A DNA stretch of 64,000 bases from Stenotrophomonas sp. 364. Its GTDB lineage: Bacteria > Pseudomonadota > Gammaproteobacteria > Xanthomonadales > Xanthomonadaceae. The position numbers were made by a program, and so were the translations under genes. Below the pieces are notes generated by a model, which saw nothing but the letters and a program-made list of their open reading frames with translations, was not told where the DNA came from and did no database searches. The DNA lies in assembly GCF_009832905.1 (NCBI RefSeq), contig NZ_CP047135.1:1962001-2026000 (forward strand), in the 5' to 3' direction. This document shows positions 16,085 to 26,105 of this stretch, in pieces; position 1 is the stretch's first letter; every line of letters starts with the position of its first letter.

Positions 16085-19000
16085 CCCGGCGGTGCACCCA
16101 GATCAAGCGCGACACGGTAGTAATGACCGTCGTCGCGGAGCAGGACGGTGAGGTCCGGCTGCAGGACGTCATCCACATGCAGGGTCGGCTGACCCTGCGC
16201 AGTGCGGGTCACCACGAACTCGTACAGGCTGCGCCCGAAGCGGTAGCTGAGCTCGAACGACGGCCAGTGATCGGGCAGGCAAGGTTCAAGCGACAGTCGA
16301 TCACCGTCGCGACGGATGCCGAGCAGCGATTCCACCAGCAGGCGATACATCCACCCGGCCGACCCGGTGTACCAGGTCCAGCCGCCTCGCCCGACGTGCG
16401 GGGACACGGCGTAGACATCGGCAGCCAACACATAGGGTTCGACGCGGTAGGTCTGGACCGCCTCGGCGTCCAGCGTGTGGTTCAGGGGGTTGATCATGCC
16501 GGCCAGCTCCCAGGCACGCACCGCATCGCCCTGTTGGGCGAATGCCATCGCCGCCCACACCGCCGCGTGGGTGTACTGGCCGCCATTCTCGCGCACGCCC
16601 GGTACATAACCCCGAATGTAGCCGGGGTCCTCCGTGGTCTGGTCGAAGGGCGGGTCGAGGAGCTGGATCAGCTTGGCGTCCTTTCGCACCAGATGCGTGT
16701 ACAGCGAATCCAGGGCTTGGCTGGCACGCTCAGGCGCGGCCACGCCTGACAGCACCGACCAGCTCTGGGAGATCGAATCGATGCGGCATTCCAGGTTCTG
16801 TGACGAGCCCAACATGGCTCCGTTGTCGAACCAGGCACGGCGATACCACGCGCCGTCCCAGGCATGCTGTTCCAGGTTCTGACGCAGGCGTTCGGCCTGT
16901 TCTTCGCACCATTGCGCACGGGCGGCATCGCCACGCGCGTTGGCCAGCCCGATGAAGCGGCGAAGCGTGTCATGCAGGAAGAAACCGAGCCACACACTTT
17001 CACCGCGCTGCTGGTCGCCGACGCGGTTCATGCCATCGTTCCAATCGCCGCTGCCCATCAACGGAAGCCCACGTTCGCCGAGCAACCGGCACCCGCGCTC
17101 CAGCGCGACGACGCAGTGCGCATACAGTGTGCCGCGCTGCGCCGAAAGGGTGGGCATGTCGTAGTAGCCTTCCTCCTCCGGGGTCACCGCGCGACCCTCG
17201 ATGTAGCCCACCACTTCGTCCAGCACGCTGGCGTCGCCGGTGACCTCCAGGTAGCGGGATGCGCCCTGGGGCAGCCACAGATAGTCGTCCGAGCAGCGGG
17301 TGCGCACGCCGCGACCCTGCGGCGGGTGCCACCAGTGCATCACATCGCCTTCGGTGAACTGGTGTGCCGCGCAGAGCAGCAGGTGTTCGCGGGTCAGGTC
17401 CGGGCGCGCGTGTACGAGGGCGAGCGCGTCCTGCAGCTGGTCGCGGAAGCCGAACGCGCCGCCGGACTGATAGTAGCCACTGCGTGCCAGGTAGCGGCAG
17501 CCCAGGGTCTGATAGACCAGCCAGCCATTGGCCAGTGCATCGAACGCCGGGTCCGGTGTGCGGACCTGCACCGTGGCCAGCACATTGCGCCAGTGGATGC
17601 GCACGGCATCCAGCGCATCGATGGCTTCCTGATTGCCCTGGCGGCTTCGTGCCAACGCCAGCGTTTCCTCGCGGTCGCGCCCCGCGCCAAGGCGGAACGT
17701 GGTTTCACTGCGGTCGCCAGGCGCCAGCTCCAGCGGCACCTGGATCGCCGCGCAGGGATCAAGGCCCGCGCCGGCCCGGGCATCCAGACGCTCGCGACGC
17801 AACGCTGCAGGTGCGTGCAATCCGCCGTTGCGGCCGATGAACTCCAGGCGGTCACAGGTCCAGCCGCAGCCCTCGGCATCGGTGTCGAAGAAGGCCATCC
17901 GGCCGCCGAACTCGGTGCTGTAGCTGTTGCGCGCCAGCAGCGCCCCGGTCTGCGGGTCGCGTTCGGTCACCACGTGCATGCGTGACTTCGGGCGCAGGTC
18001 ACCCATGACCCACTCCACGTAGCCGATGGCCGACAGGCGCCGTGGCCGCCCCGACAGGTTGTGCAAGCGCAGGACCGAGAACTTCAGCGGCGCGGTGACA
18101 TCGACGAAGACCCACAACTCGCTGGCGATACCGTCTTCGACGTGCTCGTAGACCGTGTAGCCGAAGCCATGGCGGGTACGGTACGCACCAGTGCCCCGGC
18201 ATGGCAACGGCATCGGCGACCAGACACGGCCGGTGTCCTCATCGCGCACGTAGAAGGCCTCGCCGCCGGTGTCGGACACCGGGTCATTTAGCCAGGGCGT
18301 CAAGCGGAATTCGTGTGCGTTCTCAAACCAGGTATAGCCCGGCGCACTCTCGCTGACGACCGTGCCGAGACGGGCGTTCGCGATCACGTTGGCCCACGGT
18401 GCCGGCGTCGGGGCACCTTCGCGCACCACCACCACGTACTCGCGGCCATCCTCGCTGAAACTGCCGGTGCCGTTGTCGAATCGGCCAGCGCCGCGGTACG
18501 GAAGGAACGGCCACGGGTCGTCCACCTCCTCGTCGTGCTCGACACCCGGGGGCAGCCCGGGTTCGGGTCCCGGGTCGGCGACGACGGGCAGCCCGGGCGT
18601 CGCGTCCATCGCCAGTGCCAGCTCCTGCTGCTCCGCCTGCGGCACCAGCGCCGGTATCCGTCGCACGGGCAGCGGCTGGCGCCCCACCTGCGCGGCCAGC
18701 GTGCCGTCCTCATCGCTGAGCACCACCCGTGCCACCGCCTGCAGCAGAACGCGGTCCTCGTGGCTCATGTTCTGCACCGGCCGCACGAAAATGCCGCCGG
18801 GGCGATCGAGCAGGCCCGTCTCCGAACTGGCGGCTACCATGCCCAGGATCTGGTCCTGCAGTTCCTGCCGGTAACCGGCCTTGCTGTCGTTCCAGATCAC
18901 CAGGTCGGTGTTGAGTCCCTTCTGGCGCCAATACGCGTGCGCCTGCACCAGCTGCCTGACCAGTTCCACGTTCTCCGCGTCGGTGACCTTGAGCAGCACG

Positions 19001-22000
19001 ATGGGCAGGTCGCCCGAGATGGCATGGCCCCACAGCCCGGATTGTCCGCGCTGGTTCTGCTGCAGGACGGCGTCGCCCGCGCGCAGGAGCGGATTGGCAT
19101 ACAGCACGTGGCTGGCCAGGCGCTCGTACAGAGAGGCCTCGGCCTGGCTGGCGTTGATCTGACGGCGCACCACCTGGCTGTGTGTCCAGGACAGGTCGAA
19201 GACACGGTCCGCCAGGCGGCGGTCACGGTATTTGTCGACCATCGCCTCGCAGCCGGTGCGGTCGGCGCCGATGCCATACACCATGTCCAGCTGCACGGTC
19301 TGCTCGGGCTCCAGCACCACGCGGACGCGGATCGCCACGATCGGGTCGAGCACCGAGCCGTCCGTGCCGGAGAGGTCGATATCGGTGGTCAACGCCTGCG
19401 GCGTCCGCGGCGTGTTGCCACGGCCCAGGAAGCGCGCACGGTCGGTTTCGTAGGAGATCGACACCACCTCGGCGTCATGCACCGCGACCAGATGGAACAT
19501 CCACGGTGGCACTTCGTCGTGCGAACGGGGCCGGCGCGTGCAGAGCACGGCCTGCTTGGCGGCCAGGATCTCGCTCTGCACGAAGAGGTTGCTGAAGGCC
19601 GGATGCGCGTCGTCGGACGCTGCGGGGGCCAGCACCACTTCGGCATAGGTGGTGATTTCCACCGTGCGCTGGCGACGGCCGCGGTTGGTCAGGCGCAGGC
19701 GCCTGAGCTCGATGTCATCCTCGGCGGAAATGGCGACCTGCAGATGGCTCTCGCAGCCGCGGCGGGCACCACGGAACTCTGCCTTGGCGTCGGAGAAGAT
19801 CGCCTCGTAATGCTCCAGCGCCACGCAGGTGGGCTGGTAGGCGGCAGACCAGAACTCGCCGCTGTCCACGTCGCGCAGGTAGCAGAACGTGCCCCAGGCA
19901 TCGGTGGTGCCGTCTTCGCGCCAGCGGGTGAGCGACAGGTCGCCGTGGCGGCTGTAGCCGCCGCCGGCATGGGTCAGCATGCCGTGGTAGCGACCGTTGG
20001 AGAGCAGCTGCACTTCCGGGCGCGGGCCGGCCGGGTCGCGCAGGACGCGCAGGGAGGTCTCGTGCTCGGTCATGGCCGAGTGCTCGCCCAGGGCTTCGAC
20101 CTCATGCGGATGGAATACGCCGATGCGCGGGATGCGTTCCTGCAGCAGCAACAAGGTCGCCTGGAACTCGGTATCGGCAACGAAACGGCGCTGCATCGGC
20201 TGGTCGCGCAACAGGTAATCCAGCGACAGCAGGCCCATGCCCTGGTGGTGGGCCATGAATGAACGCAGCAGGACGTGATCGTGCCCCGGCGGTAGCCGGG
20301 CAGGGGTGTAGTCGATCGCTTCGTACATGCCAAAGCGCCCGGAGAACCCCAGGCCTTCGAGTGCCTGGAGGTTCTGGCACGCCGCCTCCGGTGCCACCAT
20401 CAGCGCCATCATGCTGGCATAGGGCGCGATCACCCGGTCCTGGCCCAGGCCGCGCTTGAGGCCCAACCCGGGCACGCCGAAGGCACGGTACTGGTAGTTC
20501 AGGCGGGCATCGACGGCGTTGTAGCCGGACTCGGAGACGCCCCACGGCAGATTCAAGCTACGGCCGTAGACGATCTGCGCCTCGACCGCATGCCGCGCGG
20601 TCTGGTCGAGCAGTGTGTCCGGGTAGCTGGGCATCACCAGCTGCGGCATGAGGTACTCGAACATCGAGCCACTCCATGACAACAGCGTCGGCGTGCCGTT
20701 GACCTCGGTGAGCATCCGGCCAAGTGCGAACCAGCTCTCCTGTGACAACTGGCCCTGGGCGATGGCGACGAAGGCGCACAGCCGTGCTTCGGAGGCCAGC
20801 AGGTCGTAGAAGCTATTGTCGAGGCGATGATCGTCGACGTTGTAGCCGATCGAGAGCAGGTTGCGGGTACGGTAGAACAGGAACCCGTATTCCATCAGCG
20901 AGAACTGCCCGGCGCGGTGCGCCAGCGCCTGCAGCTGCTCGATGCGCACGCGCGCGTCCGCACCGGCGGAACCGGGCAGCGCGGCCAGCTGGCGCAGGCT
21001 GGGCACCGGCGCCTCCACGTCCGCGCCGGCATCGGCAGGGAGGTCGGCGAGCGTCGCGTGGGCGGCATGGCATTCGGCAGCGAACAGGGCCGGCCAGTGC
21101 AGCGCACCTTCTTCGGGCGACTCCGGTGCCGGCCACTGCGCCAGCACGGCGTCGGCCAGAGCGGCCAGCTCCTGCAACCGGGCAAGCAGCTGTGCGGTCC
21201 CACGGGGGCGGTCGGTACGCGTTGATGCCAGGCGCTGGCGAAGATGGTTGAGCGCCTCGCCCAGTAGTGCGTCAGCGGGGCGATGGCGCTGCCGTTCCTC
21301 TTCCAGCACGCCGAGCGTATCGGCCAGGCCATCGAAGGTGTGTGGCGCCAGCACCGGCGCGTCCACCAGCGCGAGCAGGCCTTGGCGCAGCGTCAGCAGG
21401 TGGCCGGCCAGGTTGCCGCTGTCCACGGTGGAGACGTAGCGCGGCTGAAGCGGCGCCAGGGTTTCGGTGTCGTACCAGTTCAGGAAGTGGCCGCGATGGC
21501 GCGGGAGCTGGTCCAGCGTATCGAAGGTGAGGGCAGTACGTTCCGCGACCGCGCCCAGCTGGAGCCAGCCGAAATCCCACGCGGACAGATTGGCCAGCAG
21601 GGACAGGCCGATGTTGGTCGGCGAGGTGCGCCGCGCCACCACCAGCGTCGGGTGCTCCTGGATGTTGTCCGGCGGCAGCCAATGATCCTGCTCGCGCACC
21701 CACGCCTGGAAGAACGACCAGGTGCGCCGCGCCAGCCGGCCCAGGAACGCCCGCTGGGTCACGGACAGTTCGGCCACGCTCGCGGCCGGCGGCCGGCCCA
21801 GCCACGCCATCAACGCGGGCGCGAAGGTCCACGCCAGCAGCAGGGGCAGGGCGACCGGCAGGGCGTGCGGAGCCACACTGGCCACGACCGCTGCCAGCGC
21901 AACCGCCAGCACCGACGCCGGCGCCATCACCCGCCATTCCGCACCGCGGTCGCTGCCAAGGCGGCGCTCGACTTCGCTGGAGGGGTTCCATTGCAGCAGG

Positions 22001-24792
22001 TGGCGGCGGGTGACGGTCATGCGCCAGAGCGTACGCAGCACCGCGCCAGCGGCCAGCAACGCTTCGTAGGGCAGGCACGCGACCTGGGTGGCGGCACGCA
22101 GCAACGACTGCAGCGTGCCGCGCCCAACCATGATGTAGTGCGCTTCCAGCGGGGTGTCGTCCGGAACGCTCAGCGCATCGCGCAGCATGCCGATCAGCGG
22201 CGGCGCGAACCACAACGCCAGCACCCACGCCGTCCACGCGACCGGGCGTTCGGCATACAGCCAGCCCGCCACGAGCAAGGCCAAGGCAGCAATCGGCACC
22301 ACGCTCCGGCGCAGGTTGTCCAGCAACTTGCCGCGCGACAGCAGGCTGAGCCGGTTGCGTTCCCACCCTGATCCCGGGCGCGGCGTCCACGGCATCAACC
22401 ACGGCAACAGCTGCCAGTCGCCGCGGATCCACCGCGCACGGCGCTTGGCATCGGCGGCATAGCGTTCGGGATAGTCCTCGTACAGGCGCACGTCGCTGAC
22501 CAGGCCAGCGCGTGCATAGCAGCCTTCCAGCAGGTCGTGGCTGAGGATGCGGTTCTCAGGCAGGCGACCCTCCAGCGCATGCTCGAACGCTTCGACGTCA
22601 TAGATGCCCTTGCCCACGAACGAGCCTTCGTCGAACAGGTCCTGGTAGACATCCGAGACCATGCGCGAGTACGGATCGATGCCGGGCTCGCTGCCGAACA
22701 TCCGGGCAAACCGCGAGGTGCGGCGCGTGCCCAGGCTGGTGCCGACGCTGGGTTGCAGGATGCCGTAGCCCTCCACCACGCGTTGCAGCGCCGGATCAAA
22801 GCGCGGGCGGTTGAGCGGGTGCGCCAGGGTGGCGACGAAGGCGCGTGCGGCATCCCGCGGGAGCTGCGTGTCCGAATCCAGGGTGATGACGTAGCGGACG
22901 CCGACCAAGGCCGCCGTGTCACCGACGGTGCGCATGAACGCGTCCGCATCGCCTTGGCGGAGCAGGGCATTGAGCGCTGCCAGCTTGCCGCGCTTGCGCT
23001 CGTGCCCCATCCACACCCCTTCGCCCGGGTTCCATTGCCTGGGGCGATGCAGCAGATAGAAGCGATCGCCGCGCTCGGCCGCGTAGCGGCTGTTCAGTGC
23101 CTCGATCCGTTCAACGGCGTGCGCGAGCAGGGTGTCGTCCGTCGGCGTCTCGACGGCCGGGGCGTCCAGGAAGTCCGTCAGCAGCACGAAGCGCAGCTGA
23201 GGATCGCGATTGGCCAGGAAGCGGACCTCCAGCGCTTCGGTCAGCACATCGATGCCGTCGATGCTGGACAGCATCGAGGGGACCGCGACCACGGTGGAGC
23301 AAGCCACAGGGATGCCTTCGCTGAAATCGAGCTTGGGCAACGGCCTGGGGGTGACCAGTACCGTCGCGGTCCAGTTCACCAGAACGATGCCCAGCTCGCT
23401 GAACACCAGCAGCCCGAACAGCGCGGCCAGCCACACGGGCACCGCGCCACTGCCCGAGGCCAGCAGGCCAGCGGTGGCCACCACGGCCAGCAGCGCGATC
23501 GGCAGCAGGTAGAGGGCAAGTGGCACGCGATGCGCCCGTAGCCGGGCCTTGCGGTGGCGCGGTGCTGCCTCGGCCACCGCGTCCACGGTGGCGTCCACGC
23601 CTTCGCCGACGAGCCAATAGCCCACGTGCGTGCGTGGCCCATCGACCGGTGTGGCCGCCCGTGCCAGATCAAGCGCAATGGTCGCAACGCGCTCTTCGGC
23701 GACGCGGCTACCGCGGGCGATCTTTTCCACGACATGGCGATAGGCGTCGCGGGTCCCGAAATCCATCTGCGGATAGACGCCCATGGGGTCCTCCTGCAGC
23801 CGCTGCTCGACCACGCTCATATCTTCGACAAAGGTGCGCCAATCCATGGTGGAGAGGAACCGCAGGCTGCCGATGCTGTTGCCGATTGAGACCTGATCCG
23901 CCGCTTGTTGCTGCCCCTCGGCGGCAACCAGCTCGTCGATGCGCTGCCCAGCCGCGGCAGCCCACTGTTCCAGCCAGGAGACGGGCATGGCCCAGGCGCC
24001 GCCGCGCCCTTGCAGCGAGCGGGTCAGCTCGGCGATGAACGCGCCGGTCAAGGGCGGCTCAGAGCGTGCCATGTCGGCCACCACCAGGACCACGTCGGTA
24101 GGGGTGTCGGAGGCGGCGCGATTGAGGTTGTCCGCCCATTGGGCCGCCAGGCCGCGGTCCGTCCCGTCACGCATCACCCGTGCCGCCATGCGCCGCAGAT
24201 TCTCCAGCAGCGCCAGACGCAGCATGATGGGAACGGCCCACAGTTCGCCCAGGCTCAGTGGCGCAAGCGACTGGTACGAAGCGATGAAGCGGCTCAAGGT
24301 GTCTGCATCGATGCGGCCATCGCCGTGCGCGATGGCCTGCATCGACAGTTCATACACGCGCGGCAACCCGGCCGAGGGGCCGGCGACAAGCGACGGCAGC
24401 TGCCGACTGTAGCCACGCGGCAGGTGGCGGCGCGCGGTCTGGATCTGCTCCTGGATCAGGTAATAGTTGTCGAGCAGCCATTCCCCGGCCGGCGTCACCG
24501 GCCGCTGTTCGCGCACTACGTTGCTGAGCAGCGTGTTGGCGTCTTCCAGGACACGTTCGTTGGCCTGCAGGCGATCGAGCAGGCGCTCTGCGCCAGGACG
24601 CATCCGCACGCGATGCTGGCGCGCAAGCGCGCGGCCGTACACCTCCATCTGTTCAACGCTGTACAGCGCGGCCCGCAGTGGAACCTCGGCGGCTTCGATG
24701 GCCGGGACCGAGGCCTGGCGCTCACGCCAGCGCCAACGGACAAGACGACGCAGACGGAGCCAACGACCAAAGAGACGGCGAAAGTGGGGCAT
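16081..24792 (-). CDS. ndvB: Cyclic beta-1,2-glucan synthase (GT84-GH94)
   Basis: A giant protein of 2903 residues, the usual size for NdvB/Chv-type synthases. Order: a basic N-terminus and helical N-terminal region; membrane helices around residues 420-480; a GT84 glycosyltransferase domain with LDSDTQLPRDAARAF and RRARWIRGDWQL (QxxRW-like); further membrane helices (~810-1010); a glucoamylase-like cyclisation region; and two carbohydrate-binding/GH94 phosphorylase-like halves that trim chain length (YDMPTLSAQRG, GSGDWNDGMNRVG near the end). The product, cyclic beta-1,2-glucan, is made at the inner membrane and released to the periplasm, where it acts in osmoadaptation and host interaction. 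It converges on the aldehyde dehydrogenase gene and is coupled to a small downstream gene. No internal stop or frameshift was seen. Confidence 0.93.
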   Translation of the reverse strand: MPHFRRLFGRWLRLRRLVRWRWRERQASVPAIEAAEVPLRAALYSVEQMEVYGRALARQHRVRMRPGAERLLDRLQANERVLEDANTLLSNVVREQRPVTPAGEWLLDNYYLIQEQIQTARRHLPRGYSRQLPSLVAGPSAGLPRVYELSMQAIAHGDGRIDADTLSRFIASYQSLAPLSLGELWAVPIMLRLALLENLRRMAARVMRDGTDRGLAAQWADNLNRAASDTPTDVVLVVADMARSEPPLTGAFIAELTRSLQGRGGAWAMPVSWLEQWAAAAGQRIDELVAAEGQQQAADQVSIGNSIGSLRFLSTMDWRTFVEDMSVVEQRLQEDPMGVYPQMDFGTRDAYRHVVEKIARGSRVAEERVATIALDLARAATPVDGPRTHVGYWLVGEGVDATVDAVAEAAPRHRKARLRAHRVPLALYLLPIALLAVVATAGLLASGSGAVPVWLAALFGLLVFSELGIVLVNWTATVLVTPRPLPKLDFSEGIPVACSTVVAVPSMLSSIDGIDVLTEALEVRFLANRDPQLRFVLLTDFLDAPAVETPTDDTLLAHAVERIEALNSRYAAERGDRFYLLHRPRQWNPGEGVWMGHERKRGKLAALNALLRQGDADAFMRTVGDTAALVGVRYVITLDSDTQLPRDAARAFVATLAHPLNRPRFDPALQRVVEGYGILQPSVGTSLGTRRTSRFARMFGSEPGIDPYSRMVSDVYQDLFDEGSFVGKGIYDVEAFEHALEGRLPENRILSHDLLEGCYARAGLVSDVRLYEDYPERYAADAKRRARWIRGDWQLLPWLMPWTPRPGSGWERNRLSLLSRGKLLDNLRRSVVPIAALALLVAGWLYAERPVAWTAWVLALWFAPPLIGMLRDALSVPDDTPLEAHYIMVGRGTLQSLLRAATQVACLPYEALLAAGAVLRTLWRMTVTRRHLLQWNPSSEVERRLGSDRGAEWRVMAPASVLAVALAAVVASVAPHALPVALPLLLAWTFAPALMAWLGRPPAASVAELSVTQRAFLGRLARRTWSFFQAWVREQDHWLPPDNIQEHPTLVVARRTSPTNIGLSLLANLSAWDFGWLQLGAVAERTALTFDTLDQLPRHRGHFLNWYDTETLAPLQPRYVSTVDSGNLAGHLLTLRQGLLALVDAPVLAPHTFDGLADTLGVLEEERQRHRPADALLGEALNHLRQRLASTRTDRPRGTAQLLARLQELAALADAVLAQWPAPESPEEGALHWPALFAAECHAAHATLADLPADAGADVEAPVPSLRQLAALPGSAGADARVRIEQLQALAHRAGQFSLMEYGFLFYRTRNLLSIGYNVDDHRLDNSFYDLLASEARLCAFVAIAQGQLSQESWFALGRMLTEVNGTPTLLSWSGSMFEYLMPQLVMPSYPDTLLDQTARHAVEAQIVYGRSLNLPWGVSESGYNAVDARLNYQYRAFGVPGLGLKRGLGQDRVIAPYASMMALMVAPEAACQNLQALEGLGFSGRFGMYEAIDYTPARLPPGHDHVLLRSFMAHHQGMGLLSLDYLLRDQPMQRRFVADTEFQATLLLLQERIPRIGVFHPHEVEALGEHSAMTEHETSLRVLRDPAGPRPEVQLLSNGRYHGMLTHAGGGYSRHGDLSLTRWREDGTTDAWGTFCYLRDVDSGEFWSAAYQPTCVALEHYEAIFSDAKAEFRGARRGCESHLQVAISAEDDIELRRLRLTNRGRRQRTVEITTYAEVVLAPAASDDAHPAFSNLFVQSEILAAKQAVLCTRRPRSHDEVPPWMFHLVAVHDAEVVSISYETDRARFLGRGNTPRTPQALTTDIDLSGTDGSVLDPIVAIRVRVVLEPEQTVQLDMVYGIGADRTGCEAMVDKYRDRRLADRVFDLSWTHSQVVRRQINASQAEASLYERLASHVLYANPLLRAGDAVLQQNQRGQSGLWGHAISGDLPIVLLKVTDAENVELVRQLVQAHAYWRQKGLNTDLVIWNDSKAGYRQELQDQILGMVAASSETGLLDRPGGIFVRPVQNMSHEDRVLLQAVARVVLSDEDGTLAAQVGRQPLPVRRIPALVPQAEQQELALAMDATPGLPVVADPGPEPGLPPGVEHDEEVDDPWPFLPYRGAGRFDNGTGSFSEDGREYVVVVREGAPTPAPWANVIANARLGTVVSESAPGYTWFENAHEFRLTPWLNDPVSDTGGEAFYVRDEDTGRVWSPMPLPCRGTGAYRTRHGFGYTVYEHVEDGIASELWVFVDVTAPLKFSVLRLHNLSGRPRRLSAIGYVEWVMGDLRPKSRMHVVTERDPQTGALLARNSYSTEFGGRMAFFDTDAEGCGWTCDRLEFIGRNGGLHAPAALRRERLDARAGAGLDPCAAIQVPLELAPGDRSETTFRLGAGRDREETLALARSRQGNQEAIDALDAVRIHWRNVLATVQVRTPDPAFDALANGWLVYQTLGCRYLARSGYYQSGGAFGFRDQLQDALALVHARPDLTREHLLLCAAHQFTEGDVMHWWHPPQGRGVRTRCSDDYLWLPQGASRYLEVTGDASVLDEVVGYIEGRAVTPEEEGYYDMPTLSAQRGTLYAHCVVALERGCRLLGERGLPLMGSGDWNDGMNRVGDQQRGESVWLGFFLHDTLRRFIGLANARGDAARAQWCEEQAERLRQNLEQHAWDGAWYRRAWFDNGAMLGSSQNLECRIDSISQSWSVLSGVAAPERASQALDSLYTHLVRKDAKLIQLLDPPFDQTTEDPGYIRGYVPGVRENGGQYTHAAVWAAMAFAQQGDAVRAWELAGMINPLNHTLDAEAVQTYRVEPYVLAADVYAVSPHVGRGGWTWYTGSAGWMYRLLVESLLGIRRDGDRLSLEPCLPDHWPSFELSYRFGRSLYEFVVTRTAQGQPTLHVDDVLQPDLTVLLRDDGHYYRVALDLGAPPG

Positions 24793-24897
24793 AGGTTACC
24801 GAGGGGGCAGGTCGCGTGCTTGCATAGTTGCATTCGGGGTGCCGTGGTAACTGTGAAGGCCGCGAGCGCGAGCGGCCCGGATGGTCGGGGCGCAACC

Positions 24898-25680
24898 TCA
24901 GGCGGTCGGTACCGTGCCGCCATCGATCGTGTACTCGGCCCCGGAGATGGACGCCGCCCGCGGCGAGACCAGGAACGCAATGAGATCGGCTACCTCGGCG
25001 GGCTTGGCCGGGCGCCCCAGCGGGATGCCGCCCAGCCCCTGCATGACCTGCTGTTTGGCGCGCTCATAATCTGTGCCTGCATTGGACGCAATCCGCTCGA
25101 CGAATGCGATCGCAGCGTCTGTCTCGATCCAGCCCGGCGACACGCGGACCACGCGCACCCCCTTGGGGGTCACTTCCTTGGAGAGGGCCTTGCTGTAGGT
25201 GGACAACGCCGCCTTCGCTGCGGCATAGGCAATCGTGGCGTCATGCAGCGGCAGTAGCCGCTGGATCGACGTCACATGCAAAATCACTCCTGAGCCCTGG
25301 GCGATCATGGCGGGCAAGCAGGTGCGATCCATCCGCACCGCCGACATCAAGTTCAGATCGAGCGCTTTGGTCCACTCCATATCGTCCAGCCGAGCGAAGC
25401 CACCCGCCGGCGCCGACGACCCGCCCACCACGTTGATCAGAATGTCGAGGGTGCCGAGATGGCGTGTGGCTGCCTCCCACGTCTGGCGCACGCCTTCGGC
25501 GGTAGCGAGATCCGCCGCTACATAATGCACACCATCGACAGGGTGCTTCGGCGCCGACAGCGCAGCCGTCACGACACGTGCCCCCAGCCTCGACAACAGA
25601 TCGACGACCGCAGCGCCCAGGCCACGGGCACCGCCTGTCACCAGCACCCGCTTGCCTGTCAATTGAAGATCGAAGGTCAT
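24898..25680 (-). CDS. SDR-family oxidoreductase
   Basis: A 260-residue classical short-chain dehydrogenase/reductase. The cofactor motif TGGARGLG is at the N-terminus, NVVGG in the middle, and the catalytic Ser/Tyr/Lys are in HVTSIQRLL and AYAAAKAAL. The C-terminus has the usual SGAEYTIDGG. Substrate unknown. Its start overlaps the stop of the SnoaL-like gene by 4 bp, so the two form one operon divergent from a LysR regulator, which probably controls them. Confidence 0.9.
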   Translation of the reverse strand: MTFDLQLTGKRVLVTGGARGLGAAVVDLLSRLGARVVTAALSAPKHPVDGVHYVAADLATAEGVRQTWEAATRHLGTLDILINVVGGSSAPAGGFARLDDMEWTKALDLNLMSAVRMDRTCLPAMIAQGSGVILHVTSIQRLLPLHDATIAYAAAKAALSTYSKALSKEVTPKGVRVVRVSPGWIETDAAIAFVERIASNAGTDYERAKQQVMQGLGGIPLGRPAKPAEVADLIAFLVSPRAASISGAEYTIDGGTVPTA

Positions 25681-26006
25681 GGGGCAATCTCCAGCGAGGC
25701 GATCTTGCGGCGTTCCAGAATGAAGATGTAGCGCAGGTCAACCGGGCTGCCCTGGAAGTTGCCTGACACTTCGGCGATCACGATATAGCTGCGATCCAGC
25801 CTCTCTACCGCTCGGGGGCGGGCGACGTAGGTGTATTTTGCCGAGGAAGCGTCTTTCCATGCTTCGATCGCCGCTGTACCTGAATGGGTATTTCTTTCAT
25901 CCAGCACACGCCCGTTGGGCGTGAAGCATCGGGCAACCGCCCGGCCGTCGTGCTGGTCGGCGACAAAATAGGCCTTGATCGGTTCGGGAAGATCGAGTCT
26001 TTGCAT
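25677..26006 (-). CDS. SnoaL / NTF2-like small protein
   Basis: A 109-residue protein with the cone-shaped SnoaL/NTF2-like pattern: an N-terminal helix with IKAYFVADQHDGRAVARCFTP, then DERNTHSGTAAIEAW, and two long beta strands ending in YIFILERRKIASLEI. Members are polyketide cyclases, isomerases or subunits binding small hydrophobic ligands. Its coupling to an SDR and divergence from LysR is a common arrangement for a small catabolic or detoxification unit. Reaction unknown. Confidence 0.8.
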   Translation of the reverse strand: MQRLDLPEPIKAYFVADQHDGRAVARCFTPNGRVLDERNTHSGTAAIEAWKDASSAKYTYVARPRAVERLDRSYIVIAEVSGNFQGSPVDLRYIFILERRKIASLEIAP

Positions 26007-26105
26007 GTCAGTTCTCCGTTGTGGTGGACGGGGCCAGAGTGACTCGTTCCTTGTGGTAAGAGAATCACCTACTATCTGAGCAGGCTATGTAGAAACGAGT
26101 GCACA
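26007..26105. promoter_or_regulatory. Divergent promoter region, SnoaL/SDR operon versus LysR gene
   Basis: This 99-bp gap separates the two starts. It contains an inverted pair ACTCGTT (26042-26048) and AACGAGT (26094-26100), spaced by 45 bp, and an AT-rich stretch between them. LysR proteins usually bind one short dyad near -65 and a second site near -35, so the pair is only a candidate operator. No consensus -35/-10 was assigned. Confidence 0.4.

Noticed and set aside
18313..20262. Long open frame opposite the cyclic glucan synthase
   Set aside because: His/Gln/Val-rich antisense shadow, common opposite high-GC genes; no family features.
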